From assembly GCA_031289145.1 (NCBI GenBank), contig JAITQA010000063.1:1-64000 (forward strand): 64,000 bases of DNA. Reading direction: 5' to 3'. Below are positions 29,282 to 41,100 of this stretch, one piece after another. A program made the translations under genes and the position numbers. Every line of letters begins with the position of its first letter. Position 1 is the first letter of the stretch. The notes beneath the pieces are model-generated. The model saw nothing but the letters and a program-made list of their open reading frames with translations, was not told the DNA's origin and ran no database searches. The DNA is from Dysgonamonadaceae bacterium. GTDB lineage: Bacteria > Bacteroidota > Bacteroidia > Bacteroidales > Azobacteroidaceae.

Positions 29282-30457
29282 TTAATCTACTAATTCCTCA
29301 AGATATCCTACCGCCGCATCTACACCGCCGCATTGAATAAAAGAATCTCTAACTGTTCCGGCATTTTCGGCATATATGCTATTATTCAAAATTTCATAAA
29401 CGGCATCTCTAAGTTCCTTGGGTCTGAATCGATTGAATTTGAGCCGTATGCCAGCCCCTGTTTTCACCACGCTTTCGGCGACTTGAGACTGGTCGTAGGC
29501 AACCGGAATGGTAACCAATGGAATGCCATGCGATAGCGATTCGCTCACCGTATTTTGTCCTGCATGGCAGACAACTACTTGTAAAAAGGGAAGTATTTGC
29601 AGTTGAGGAATTCTTTTTTGAATAATGAAATTTGCCGGAATTTCATCAAACAGATCAGGATCGGATATGACAACCACCCCGATTTCTTCATTTTTGAAAG
29701 CTTCCATTACTTTCAGAAAGAAATTGATCTTTTCTTCGAAAATAAAAGTAGTTCCGATGCTTACCAATATTTTGGGAATATCTCCCCAAGCACGAAACCG
29801 ATCCCAATCAAAGGTGTATTGATTGGGGCGAGCTTCCGTAACGGGACCTACAAACTTATACTGTTGCGAAAGTTTATGTTCTCCAAAAAACAAATCTGAA
29901 GTATAAACCAGTACAAACTCAGCATGTTCGTCTAATCTATCGTCGAAAGGAACTCCGTTTCTTTGCTGAAAACTTATCACCTGATTATCTTCCCATTCAT
30001 GAAGTTTCGGTAAGGCTTCAATCGTTCTGATAGATGAAGGCGCTGTTACAGAAGCGACAAAAGGTATTTTCAAGCGATAGGAAGCAACTGCGCCGGCAAA
30101 CATTTGCTGATCATATACAACAATATCCGGTTCAAAATCTTTCAAATAAGACACAATTCCTTCAAGCAAAAACTGGTTAAAAGGAATTAATACATCTTCG
30201 TAAAGTATTTTCAAACTTTCTATTCCCTGGATACTGATACCTACAGAATTTTTTGTCAATTCACTGAGATCATCTTCACTAAGATGGTGTTGAATAATAA
30301 GCGCTTTCGCCCCCTCCGGAAGCTTTTCTTTTATGCCGGGTGCTTCTACGCATATCCAACCTACAGTGTGCCCACGCTCCAATAATCTTCTACCGATAGA
30401 TAAAGTCGGATTAATGTGCCCTTCCAAAGGAGGGATTACAAATGCAAATTTCGCCAT
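29282..30457 (-). CDS. Family-1-type (UGT/MGT) glycosyltransferase
   Basis: A 391-residue GT-B glycosyltransferase with no signal peptide or TM segment. The N-terminal domain opens with the family's FVIPPLEGHINPTLSIGRRL motif, acceptor side, carrying the His used as catalytic base. The C-terminal domain has the sugar-nucleotide-binding region: the PQLQILPFLQVVVCHAGQNTVSESLSHG loop and PLVTIPVAYDQSQVA, as in MGT, CrtX and UGT enzymes that glycosylate small or lipid acceptors. It follows the free ACP gene by 19 nt. The obvious inference is that it adds a sugar to the PKS-derived lipid, comparable in role to HglT in cyanobacteria. Donor sugar unknown. Confidence 0.9.
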   Translation of the reverse strand: MAKFAFVIPPLEGHINPTLSIGRRLLERGHTVGWICVEAPGIKEKLPEGAKALIIQHHLSEDDLSELTKNSVGISIQGIESLKILYEDVLIPFNQFLLEGIVSYLKDFEPDIVVYDQQMFAGAVASYRLKIPFVASVTAPSSIRTIEALPKLHEWEDNQVISFQQRNGVPFDDRLDEHAEFVLVYTSDLFFGEHKLSQQYKFVGPVTEARPNQYTFDWDRFRAWGDIPKILVSIGTTFIFEEKINFFLKVMEAFKNEEIGVVVISDPDLFDEIPANFIIQKRIPQLQILPFLQVVVCHAGQNTVSESLSHGIPLVTIPVAYDQSQVAESVVKTGAGIRLKFNRFRPKELRDAVYEILNNSIYAENAGTVRDSFIQCGGVDAAVGYLEELVD

Positions 30458-30476
30458 AAATATGCTCTTATTACAA

Positions 30477-30782
30477 TTATTTTACGTTTAATGAATCGTA
30501 TATAAAATCAACAATCTGTGAAAAAGACAAATTGAGTAATTCCTCTAACTCTATGTTTGAAATCCAACTTGTGAAATCAACTGCTGTTCCGTATTGATCT
30601 CTTACCTTTTCGGCAAAAGCCACAATTTCAATACTGTCCATTTCCAAATCTTTTGTAAGAATACTTTCTTTTGTAACATTTAATTCTTCCATGACATCGC
30701 TTCCAATAATTTCCGTCACAAATTGGAGCAGTTGTTCATAAATTACTTCTTTCCCTTTTTCTGAATTTAAATTTGCGTCCAT
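30477..30782 (-). CDS. Stand-alone acyl carrier protein
   Basis: A 101-residue ACP with the carrier motif DLEMDSIEIVAFAEKV; Ser50 is the predicted phosphopantetheine site. The family is about 80 residues, so there is a short N-terminal extension. The sequence differs clearly from the two ACPs embedded in the 35160-42293 protein (LSIDSIKRMEI), so it probably serves a separate step such as starter loading or chain hand-over. The start codon lies within the 3' end of the preceding PKS gene (16-nt overlap), which implies translational coupling and a matched supply. Confidence 0.9.
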   Translation of the reverse strand: MDANLNSEKGKEVIYEQLLQFVTEIIGSDVMEELNVTKESILTKDLEMDSIEIVAFAEKVRDQYGTAVDFTSWISNIELEELLNLSFSQIVDFIYDSLNVK

Positions 30783-33700
30783 CCTATTATATAATTTTTT
30801 TTGTGAATAATTGTTTGAATAATTGTATCTTTAATTTGCAAATTATCGCCATCAATCGAAGTGATTTCAAATTGTTTCGGATTGCCTTGAAGGCCGGTTC
30901 CGATCATTTTTGCATACGCTTCTTTGGCGACCCAGAATCGGGTACTCCATTCAACCTGATCTCTATCTTCCAACAAAGATAATTCTTTTTTAGTAAATGA
31001 CAAATCCATAAACTCTTTACCCCTTGGTTCTATTGTTTCAATATCTATTCCGACCGGTTTATCCGAAGCAATAGCGACAGCCTCTGTTCCTTTATGCGCC
31101 AACGAAATTTCAATATTTTCAAATGGCGCTCCGGTAAGTCGCGGTTTTCCATTCTCGTCACTGCGGACTGAAATTTCTAACGGATATACGAACTTGGACT
31201 GATTTTCACGATCGGCATAAAATTTCCGGACCGCATCTTTCAATGCAATACGACTAATCAGGAACTCCCGCGCTTTATTCGGATACATTCCGTTATACAG
31301 CTTTTTCTCTTCCAAATTGAGGAATCTTTTGTATAAGAACATCCAATTTGAAGATTTTTCAAAAACATTGTAATAATGAAATACATTGGGCGCCAATTCT
31401 TTTGCCAGAATATTTGTTTCAGGTTTCCTTGTAACATTTGTAACATCAACTTGAAATTCAAACCGGAGGTTATGAAAACCACTGGCGACGCACCATACTT
31501 TTCCGTCTCGCCGAATCACCATATCACCGACAATTTCGTTGTCATTGACGTCTTTCAAGAGAAGTGTGTAATCGAATATTCCCGACTGGTCGTTGATGTC
31601 GTCAAAAAATTGAATTTCATCTACACTGAGCGGAAAACTAACGCCTCCATTTACAGTCTCTTCATGCATGAGATATAATCCGAGTAATGAGCCGAGATTG
31701 TCCAACAACGAACCCTTTCCTTCGGTTTTTTGGATGAGCGCCCGAAGCCCTTTATCGGTCATAGTAAGAATTTTTATCAATGATTGATATTTTTCTCCAT
31801 GAAACAGATAATCTCTGTACACTGCTTCTTTAGAAGGAATTTCATTTACATTATTTCCACCTAAATCAATCTCTCTCAAATATTTTTCCGGTACCGGTGG
31901 AAAAGAATCCCCAAAAATAACATCACAGGATGCGTGATTTGGAATAGATACCGCGATCGTATCTTCAGAATTCCACATACTTTCGATGATTGATTTAAAG
32001 GGTTTTTCCGTCTGTATCCATTTCAAAGTCACAACTTTTTTCAATCGGAGGACTTTTTTACCCGGCTGCAAACTTTGTGCATAATCGCTCAACAATTCAA
32101 GCGTCATTGCCATAGGCAATACCGGATCTAAATCTTCCACTACCGGCCAACCTTTTTTTTGTTTTGTGACACTATGGTCTATCAGGAAAGGGTATTTATC
32201 CAAGGTGACAACCAGCTCTGTCCGAGAACTTGTTCCTGTTCTTCCTGTTTTGCTTTCCGATGAAGGAACAGGCGCAATTATGCGCTCGTTTTCCGTTTCG
32301 GGAGTCGTAGCTGATGGACCGGTTTCCTGAGTTGGATGATGAGATGCCTTATACCATTTCAACATTTCTTCTTGTACCAAAGTAATGCCTCTCAAATTAT
32401 CATTTACAATTCTCAGTACCGGATCATCGATTGTCTCATTTGAAAAAACAGGCGCTTGCGTAAAAGAAGCGCTTATTTTATTATATGTTTCAATATATGC
32501 TTCATCATACCGTTTTTTTATAAATGCATCCAGCATGGGATATTCCGTTAAATTAATTGAATTCTGCAATACAATTTCCTGTCCTTTTTTGGCCGGTTTT
32601 TTCACGGAAGTTTCTTTAATTCCCAAAAAGTCTTTATCAATCGTTTTCCCTTCGATAAACAATAATGACAGCAGTCGCCGGAATTGTTCTATTCCGGTTT
32701 TATTCGGAGAAAGCGTCCCTATCGCACTAAAATCCTTACCGACCAATGTGTTCTCCACAAATCCAAGCAAGTTTCCGGCTCCTATCTGTATAAAAACTTT
32801 GACACTTTCCTGATCGTATAGCTTTTCGACTAATTCCCGAAACCGGACGGTGGATGTATAATGGCGAACGGATAAATCACGAAAACTCTCTTCGTCCGAC
32901 GGATATTCGTCCAAAGAAGTAGCCGACCATACAGGGACAGCCGCTTCCTTCAACTTTATAAAATCGCCCATATATTTGAGCCACCAAATCTTTTCCGGCA
33001 CCAATGGCGTATGTGATGCGGATTGAAAGGGTAATACCTGATAATAGATACGTTCTTCTTTCAGTCTTTCCGTTAATTGATCAGCCGCTTCTTTTGTCCC
33101 GGCCATCAGTATTTGGTTCGGACAATTGTCATTGGCCAAGTAAAGATCCGGAATATTTTCGCTCCATGATTTTATTTTGTCGTATCCGCATCCGACTGCG
33201 ATATAGGGTACTTCTATGGGTAGAAGTTGAGCTGGGTTATACGTTTTTATACATTTTTCAACAGAATCGTTATCAACAAGACCCGACGCACTCAGTGCAT
33301 GCCATTCTCCGATACTGTGACCCATATAAATATTCGGAATTATTCCGAGTTTCTTTAAAGCCGAATCAATCAGGAGAGATTTGTAATAAAGATCAATAGA
33401 CCGCCACACCAGTTGCTCATCTCCGGTATCCGCTTCTAATTGTTTGAGCGGAAGATTAAAATAATCGGAAATGGTTTGCGTTTCACTATTTACATCAAGA
33501 TCAAATCCGGGAAACATAAACACAAACTTTTCTCCATGAGCAAGCAATGGTTTATTGGAGAACCAAATATCCAATCGTCCTTTCCATGGTTTGTCTTTAT
33601 CGACCAATTTTTTTGCTTTCTCTATCCTGTCTTGCGTCGGATTGAAAACAATTAACCGATAATCTCCGGGCGATAAAGAATAGTCTCCCCTGTCTAATTT

Positions 33701-35170
33701 GTCTATCAGTTCTTTTTTAGAAGCGGCAGACAAGGCGATCAAAGGATCGTTGGCTACCTGTGTTTGGGAAACCGGATGAACAGTTTTCCCCTCGAATGCT
33801 TCCAGAATTATGTGTGAATTTATACCGCCGAAACCGAAAGCGTTAACACCCGCTATCAAAGGATATTTACCCGGATCCCAATCAATTAATTGTTGCGCCG
33901 GAAAAAAACGGGATTCGAATACATCTTTCATCGGATTCTCACAGTGTAATGTAGGCGGAATTTTTTTATGGTATAATGCCAGTACGGTTTTTATCAAACC
34001 GGCGATTCCTGCCGCCATCATGAGGTGTCCAATGTTGGATTTTACCGAGCCCAACCAAACCCTATTCTCGGATTTATCCCCGAAAAAACGGGTCAGACTG
34101 GCTATTTCCGTTCTATCCCCTACTTGCGTGGCTGTTCCGTGGGCTTCTATATAGCCTAATTTTCTCGTATCCATTCCGGCGTTTTCCCAAGCCATTTTCA
34201 TAACCTGACATTGTCCCAGTATGTTCGGAGCCATAATGCTTACCCCACTGCCATCACTACAAACGCTGCCTCCTTTTATGACCGCATAAATCCTGTCCTT
34301 ATCCGCAATGGCTCTTTTTAGCTTTTTCAGGACTATAATTCCGGCGCCTTCGCCAATAAGCATACCATCGGCTTCGGCGCTGAACGGTGCAATCTGTTGC
34401 CTGTGTGAGGCCGCTCCGAGTAAGTTGAATAAACTCCAAAAAGGTGGATTCTGATTGAAATTCAAACCTCCGGTTAATGCGATATCGCATTGACCACTAA
34501 GTAAGAGCTGAATAGAATTAATAACGGCGATATGGGCGCTGGCACACGCTGCATCGATCATATAAGCAGGTCCCTTCATATCGTATTTATTCGAAACAAG
34601 CGCCGCCACCAGACTTGGCATGGAACCGGAAGCGGTATCTGCTTGAATACGGCCGGCGATTATTCGATGAAAATCCTTTTTCAACTGAGCCAACTCTTCT
34701 TCAGACGTATGCGGAAACATTTGTTGCATAATCCTGTTTACCATGACACCTGTATAAAGAGCAGAAGACAACTTGACCCCTGCAATTCCGGAACTGCCTT
34801 TTCCTAAGATAAATGAACAGTTTTTTATGGAGGTATTTTTTTCATAAATACCGGCGTCTTCCAAGGCTTCTTCGACCATACTCAACGCAATAAATTGCTC
34901 AGGATCTAATCCTTCTGCGGCAATCGGAAGTATCCCATACCGAGCCGGATCTACCTTTCGGAGAGAGACAAATCCTCCTTTCCGGAAATAAAATTTGTCG
35001 AAACTGGACTTTTCATTTTCTTTTGCAAAAAAGGCCGAACTTATCCTGTTGTCCGGAACTTCAGTTATTGAATCGACTCCATTGCTCAAGTTATTCCAAA
35101 ATTGATTTACGTTGTCTGCGCCGGGAAGGTAACATGAAATTCCTATAATGGCTATATCATTATCTTTCAT
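30767..35170 (-). CDS. Type I PKS/lipid synthase subunit KS-AT-DH-PPTase
   Basis: A 1,467-residue multidomain protein. KS (1-455): nucleophile in DAACASAH (Cys209), EAHGTAT (His344), KSNIGHL (His382). AT (about 545-830): GHSIGE (Ser619) and SASHTPL (His720), divergent from classical malonyl-specific ATs. Then a low-complexity Ser/Thr/Glu-rich linker (about 940-985) and a hotdog dehydratase-like domain (about 985-1240) with LIDHS (His999), the FHGEKYQ motif (about 1123) and LLDNLGSLLG (Asp1157), like enediyne/Hgl-type DHs. The C-terminus (about 1290-1467) is an Sfp-type phosphopantetheinyl transferase: VGIDIE (Asp1376, Glu1378) and WVAKEAYAK (Lys1416-Glu1417). A PPTase fused to the synthase could activate all cluster ACPs. 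It overlaps the upstream PKS gene by 11 nt. Confidence 0.9.
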   Translation of the reverse strand: MKDNDIAIIGISCYLPGADNVNQFWNNLSNGVDSITEVPDNRISSAFFAKENEKSSFDKFYFRKGGFVSLRKVDPARYGILPIAAEGLDPEQFIALSMVEEALEDAGIYEKNTSIKNCSFILGKGSSGIAGVKLSSALYTGVMVNRIMQQMFPHTSEEELAQLKKDFHRIIAGRIQADTASGSMPSLVAALVSNKYDMKGPAYMIDAACASAHIAVINSIQLLLSGQCDIALTGGLNFNQNPPFWSLFNLLGAASHRQQIAPFSAEADGMLIGEGAGIIVLKKLKRAIADKDRIYAVIKGGSVCSDGSGVSIMAPNILGQCQVMKMAWENAGMDTRKLGYIEAHGTATQVGDRTEIASLTRFFGDKSENRVWLGSVKSNIGHLMMAAGIAGLIKTVLALYHKKIPPTLHCENPMKDVFESRFFPAQQLIDWDPGKYPLIAGVNAFGFGGINSHIILEAFEGKTVHPVSQTQVANDPLIALSAASKKELIDKLDRGDYSLSPGDYRLIVFNPTQDRIEKAKKLVDKDKPWKGRLDIWFSNKPLLAHGEKFVFMFPGFDLDVNSETQTISDYFNLPLKQLEADTGDEQLVWRSIDLYYKSLLIDSALKKLGIIPNIYMGHSIGEWHALSASGLVDNDSVEKCIKTYNPAQLLPIEVPYIAVGCGYDKIKSWSENIPDLYLANDNCPNQILMAGTKEAADQLTERLKEERIYYQVLPFQSASHTPLVPEKIWWLKYMGDFIKLKEAAVPVWSATSLDEYPSDEESFRDLSVRHYTSTVRFRELVEKLYDQESVKVFIQIGAGNLLGFVENTLVGKDFSAIGTLSPNKTGIEQFRRLLSLLFIEGKTIDKDFLGIKETSVKKPAKKGQEIVLQNSINLTEYPMLDAFIKKRYDEAYIETYNKISASFTQAPVFSNETIDDPVLRIVNDNLRGITLVQEEMLKWYKASHHPTQETGPSATTPETENERIIAPVPSSESKTGRTGTSSRTELVVTLDKYPFLIDHSVTKQKKGWPVVEDLDPVLPMAMTLELLSDYAQSLQPGKKVLRLKKVVTLKWIQTEKPFKSIIESMWNSEDTIAVSIPNHASCDVIFGDSFPPVPEKYLREIDLGGNNVNEIPSKEAVYRDYLFHGEKYQSLIKILTMTDKGLRALIQKTEGKGSLLDNLGSLLGLYLMHEETVNGGVSFPLSVDEIQFFDDINDQSGIFDYTLLLKDVNDNEIVGDMVIRRDGKVWCVASGFHNLRFEFQVDVTNVTRKPETNILAKELAPNVFHYYNVFEKSSNWMFLYKRFLNLEEKKLYNGMYPNKAREFLISRIALKDAVRKFYADRENQSKFVYPLEISVRSDENGKPRLTGAPFENIEISLAHKGTEAVAIASDKPVGIDIETIEPRGKEFMDLSFTKKELSLLEDRDQVEWSTRFWVAKEAYAKMIGTGLQGNPKQFEITSIDGDNLQIKDTIIQTIIHKKNYIIGWTQI

Positions 35171-38100
35171 TATCTATTTGTATCAATTTCAAAAAGTTTT
35201 CTACTTCATCCTTCCTTCCCATCACTGAAATTCGAGATTCATTTCCAAATTTAAGCTCATTTGCAAACAAGGCGCCCCCTTCTTTCAAAGGAATCATTGA
35301 TACGCCTTTTTTGGTAAATTCGGCTTCTAACATTGACGACACCATTCCGGCGCCTTTCCAAGGCCCCCAGTTGAACGATACGGTTCTTAAATTCGGACTG
35401 AGAACGGGTAAAGCGGTTGCCGCCAGATCAAATACGCTGTTTGCAGCCGCATAATCTCCCTGCCCTACACTTCCGTATGCAGAAGCGACGCTGCTAAAGA
35501 GTACAAGCAATTTCAAATCATCCTGAAGTTCATCCAATATGACGTGCAAAGGATTGCGTTTCGTATTATATACCTTTTCGAAAGATTCCCATGTTTTATC
35601 TGCAAAGAATTTATCGTGTAATATTCCTGCGGCATGAATGACGGCGTCTATTTTTCCATATTCCGCACGGATTTGTTGCAGGAAGTTTTTGAAAACTTCC
35701 GTATCGGATACATCCAAAGACTGATACGTTACCGTTGCGCCTGATTGCTCAATTTTCTTGATGGCTTCCGAGATTTGATTGGATTTGAAAATTGTCCGGA
35801 TTTTCTTTTCAATTTCTGTCGGAACTTTCATTTGTTCATTTGCAATCAAATGCTTCCGAATATCCGCCTGCGTTTTTAATGTAGCGTAAACCCCGCTTTC
35901 GTCCGGTAATATATTCGAACGTCCCACCAAAATATACCGGCACGGATAATCCGTCGAAAGTTGATAAACGAGTTCGGGAGAGATGCCTTGCGCTCCGCCC
36001 AGTACAACGACAACAGAGTCCTTGTCCAAAGCCAATGTCGGCGTTTCGTTCTTGTCGATATCTTCCATTTTGATCTCATTTCTGAATCTTTCTTTTCCCT
36101 TATAGATTATCTCCGGAAATAATTCGTCCACGGTAAGTTCATCCAAAACAATCTGTGGAAGTGTCTGCGCATCAAAAAGCGAATACGAAATAACCGTTCG
36201 GAAATTCACTTTCGGGTATTCGAATTTTAGACTTTTAACTAAGCCGGCAAATCCTTGAATATTTTTCAGTTGTCCCAAATCTTTATTTTCCGCTATGTCG
36301 CCGATTACATCGCTGAAAGTAAATATCCATTCAAATTGTTTGACGTCCTTTTGTTTGATCAAATTGAAAAAGTCTTGCATGGTATATTTATTAGGCGATT
36401 TAACCGAGTTCAGCAAAATCAGTCCGTCGAACGAAGTTATCGGGTCCGAAGCTGTAATGATGCTGACCGAAGCGCCTTGACTTTCTAAAAGCGTCTTGAT
36501 CTTCGTAGCAAATGGTTTTCTTCCTCCATCTTTGGTTATGGCGAAACGCTTTCCTGCGATCGAAATTTTTTCCTGACTCAGCGGGTGCGCTTGCAATTCA
36601 AACAAAATTCTGGATAAATCAGCCAGTTGTTTATTTTCTTCTGTTGCCACGGTTTCCTTTTGCTGTTCTTCTTCTACAGCGGCGGCCTCGCCCGTTTCGG
36701 AATGAAGCAGTTCGTCGAGCCAGGCAATCAATTCATTCAGCGTTTTGAGAGACGCCATCTTCATAAAGGTCTCTTCCGAATTTTCAAATTCACCGGACAA
36801 ATGCAGTTTATCTTTCAATTCTCCGACAATCTCCATTCGTTTGATCGAATCAATGCTTAAATCAGCCTCAAGATCCATGTCTAAGCCGAGCATATCTATC
36901 GGATAACCGGTTTTTTCGCTGACGACTTCCAGTAAAATGACTTTGATTTCTTCTATTGTTAAAGACAATTGTGCGGATTCCGTACCTGTCGGCGCATCGC
37001 CTGTTTGAACTTGCGATGCATCGGAAACGACGGCAGGAGTTGCAACAACCATGCTTTCTCTTAGCTCTCCAATCCATGCGGTCAATTCATTCAATGTTTT
37101 GATGGAAGCCATTTTCATGAAAGTTTCTTCAGAATTTTCGAAGTCTCCCGACAATTGCATTTTATCTTTCAGTTCTCCTACAATTTCCATCCGTTTGATG
37201 GAGTCGATACTTAAATCGGCTTCCAAATCCATGTCCAATCCGAGCATGTCTATCGGATAACCGGTTTTTTCACTGACGACTTCCAACAATATATTCCGGA
37301 TTTGTTCGGTTGAAAGTACATCGGAAGGTTTATTTTCCGGAACTTGTACCGGAACTTGTTCCTTGATTTGATTTGGTTTTGCTTGGACATCCCGACTTGG
37401 CTCCTCAACGGTTTGGTATTCAACTTTACGGGGACGGAATTCCTGCGGATTCTGTCCGAAATATCCCAGCAGAACATCCCGTTGGTTTTGAATAAGCGAT
37501 TTAACGCCATCCAAATATTCCAGCATAATCTTCTCCGAACTATCGGCAGCATTTGTGTTCAAGACTTGCGGCAAATTAGCATTACTCCCGCTGAGCCGGA
37601 TAGGTTCGGCAAAAGGCAATGCCCCATCACGCGGAAGTTTCCCTTCGTTCGGATAAGAATATTGGCCGTTTACACGCCAAACGGTTTTACTTTTGGCGTA
37701 TTTTTCAACCTGGGCGATGTCGATTGTGGAAGTCTCTCTGTCAACAAACAATTTTTGGACGTCGAAATATTTGCCTGTCGCCAAATACTGAGCCAAAGCG
37801 TTTAACAAGAAACTTAGGCCTTCTTTTTCCTTTGCCTCCGTCTGAATTGTTACAATTTCGCTTCCCAAGGTATCCTGAACCAAACCGTTCAGCACATTTC
37901 CAGGGCCTGTTTCAATGAAGATACGGGCGCCTTCCGCATACATGTTTTGCACTTCTTTACTAAATAAGACAGGCTTTATCAGATGTTCTGTTAATCGTTC
38001 CCTGATGCCGACGGCATTTTTCGGATACAATTCAGCGGTCGTATTGGACCATACGGGAATTGTTGTCCGATGAAATGAAACATTTTTCAAAACTTCGGCA

Positions 38101-41100
38101 TACAAATCTTTTGATTGTGCAAGCAATGGCGAATGGAAAGCGCAAGCAACATTAATTTCTTTGAAAGCAATATTTTGTGCTGTCAATTTCTCCATAAATG
38201 CAGTCAGACCGGGCGTTGTTCCCGCCAAAACGGTTTGTTTTGTGGAATTGAAATTAACCGCCCATACTTCCGTTTCGTCCTGGAGCAATTCATTTAATTT
38301 TTCTTCGGGAATGGCCACGGCCAGCATTTTACCCTTATCATCTTCGATCGCGCCCAAAATAGATTCTGCTCTTTTCCGGCTCAAGGCAACCAATTTTTCC
38401 GGCTTAAATGCGCCTGCAAAACAAAGTGCGGGCAATTCCCCATAACTGTGTCCGGCAACCAGATCCGGTTCAATACCTAAGAAGCGTAAATAGGATGCAA
38501 TGGCGTAATCAACAATACCGAGCAAGGGTTGAGAGTTTCTGGTATCGGTTATTGCTTCATTCAATGCTTTCTGACTGCCGATGTCAAAAACGGCAGATGG
38601 AAATATAATTTTTTCATATTCGCTGTTTTGAGATAATAAACTTCTCATTTTGGGAAAAGCGACAAAAAGATCCCGGGCCATATTGACCCTTTGACTTCCC
38701 TGTCCCGAAAACAGGAAGGCGACTTTGCCATCTATGGCTTTTCTGTAATAGATATTCTGACCGTCTTTGCCGGACAAAACAATTTCTATTTTTGAAAGCA
38801 AATCCTCCGCATCGGAAGCCACAACGGAAACCTGAACTACCTTGTCGGTTGCGGAAGCCAGGGTAAACGCGATATTTTTCAGTGGAATATCTGCGTTGAC
38901 GGTCAACAACGATTTGACTTGGCCGACTTGCTGTTTGGCCTCTTCAAGCGTATCTCCCCTGAAGACAAACAATTCGGATGGCCATGTTTTCAGTATGGTT
39001 GTGAACGGAACTTCCGGTTTGTAATTTTCGATGACGGCATGGAAGTTCGCACCACCGAATCCGAAAGCGCTGATTCCCGAAATTCTTCTTGCTTTTGTCC
39101 ATATACCGGGTCGTGTATTGAAAACGAAAGGACTTGTTTTGCTATTGTAATTATCAAGCGGATTTTCGAGGTGAATAGTCGGGGGAATAACACCGTAATA
39201 TACGGATAAGGTTGCCCGGATAAGGCCGGAAATACCTGCTGCGCATTTTGTATGCCCGATTTGTGATTTTACGGTTCCGATACTTGTCTGACCTACAAGA
39301 GCGCCTGCTTCCAATAATACTTTCGTCGAAGAACTTATCTCTGTTTTATCTCCGACAACAGTACCCGTACCGTGCGCTTCAATGAGTCCGACTTCGGAAG
39401 GAGAAATCCCGGCTGATTGATAGGCTTTTTCCATCGCCGTGATTTGTCCGCCTGCGGTTGGCGCCGTCAAACTCATGCCTTTTCCGTCGCTGCTACCGCC
39501 AACGCCTTTAATGACGGCATAAATCTTGTCGCCGTCGCGTTCGGCGTCTTCTAATCTTTTCAATATCGCAACACCAACACCTTCTCCCATGGTCATACCA
39601 TCGGCGCCGGCATCGAAAGAACCGCAATATCCTTTTCGCGACAGGGCGTGAGTGGAAGAAAACATCATATAGTCGTTCAGGTTGTTGTGGAAATCATCTC
39701 CTCCGAGAACAACCATATCCGCTTCGTAGGAAGATAATTCCTGACAAGCTGCACTTAATGCGGTGAGTGAGGATGCACAAGCCGCATTGATGGAATAATT
39801 ACGTCCCTTCAAATTGAGCCGGTTGCTGATGCGACCGGGAGTTATGTTGGATAGCAAACCGGCAAAAGTGTCGGTGGTCAGTCGAGGAAGCCGCTCTTTC
39901 AGCTCGTCGGGTAATTCGCCGAATATTTGCCTGTAAGTTGACCGAAATCCGACTCTTGCTGCCAAATCCGTTAAACCTTCACTTCCGAAAATAACCGAAA
40001 CATTTTCCGATACATCAGGTGAAATATCCGAATAACCGGCGTCTTTCAAAGCCCGTTTGGCAATCATCAAACTTAATAATTGCGTTGTTTCGACCGAAGT
40101 CAACGATTGGGGCGTCATTCCGAACTCCATGGGGTCGAAATCCACCGTGGGAACAAATCCGCCTGTCTTGCAGGAGATAAAATCACTGTCCGTACTGTCC
40201 GGTTTATAAAAGAGGCTTTTATTCAGCCGGATGTCCGGAATTTCTTCGATACAGTCTTTGGCCAGAAAAATATTCGTCCAAAATTCTTCGATATTTTTTG
40301 CTTTCGGGAAAATACAATCCATCCCGATAATGGCGATGTCAGCAGGTCGAGACAGGAATGCCGGAAGTTGAATGTCCGGAAGTTCTGAAATGAGTGTATT
40401 GTTATCTTCAATGACGGATTTGTGAAGATTTTCAATCGTTGTTGTTTTGTTGGTAAGCAGCGTAACTTCACCGGTAAGGAATAAACCCTTTTCCCTTTGT
40501 TCTTTCAAGGTCAGTTTCGCCCATCCGTTGTCTTTGAATTCTTTTCCTTTGGCAGCAATCCTTGTACGGCCGATAATCAAATCTTCCAGATACATGCCCA
40601 ATTCAGGAGAACCGGCTCCCTCCTCGACCTTTTTTTTCTTTTCCCGAAGGAACAACTCGGTAAAGGGGGTTTTCACAGCGCGGGAAACCATACCCGGACT
40701 TGATTCGAGCAAAACCATCTCTTGGGTTTTAACAACAAGATTTTGATATTCGGGAGTTATGGCCCCTGTTTTGACGATCTCTTCGGTATACAGGTAGGAA
40801 GTTCCCATCCAGATACCGACTTTTGTGCCCTGTGCCGCCAAACTTGCCGCCATGACAGAAATGAATGCGGATGACAAAGCATCGTGAATGCCGCCGGCAA
40901 AAAAGACGCTGAAATGACTCAGGTCTTCTTCCTGAAGTAATCTGAAAATCTGTTTTTCCCAAAGAACAAGGCTTCCCAAGGGGCCTATATGCCCGCCACT
41001 CTCTCTTCCTTCAAAAACAAAATCTTTAGCGCCTTCTTTAATATAGAGATCCAGTAAAGAGGATGACGGAACATGTATAAATGTTTTGATTCCAACGTCT

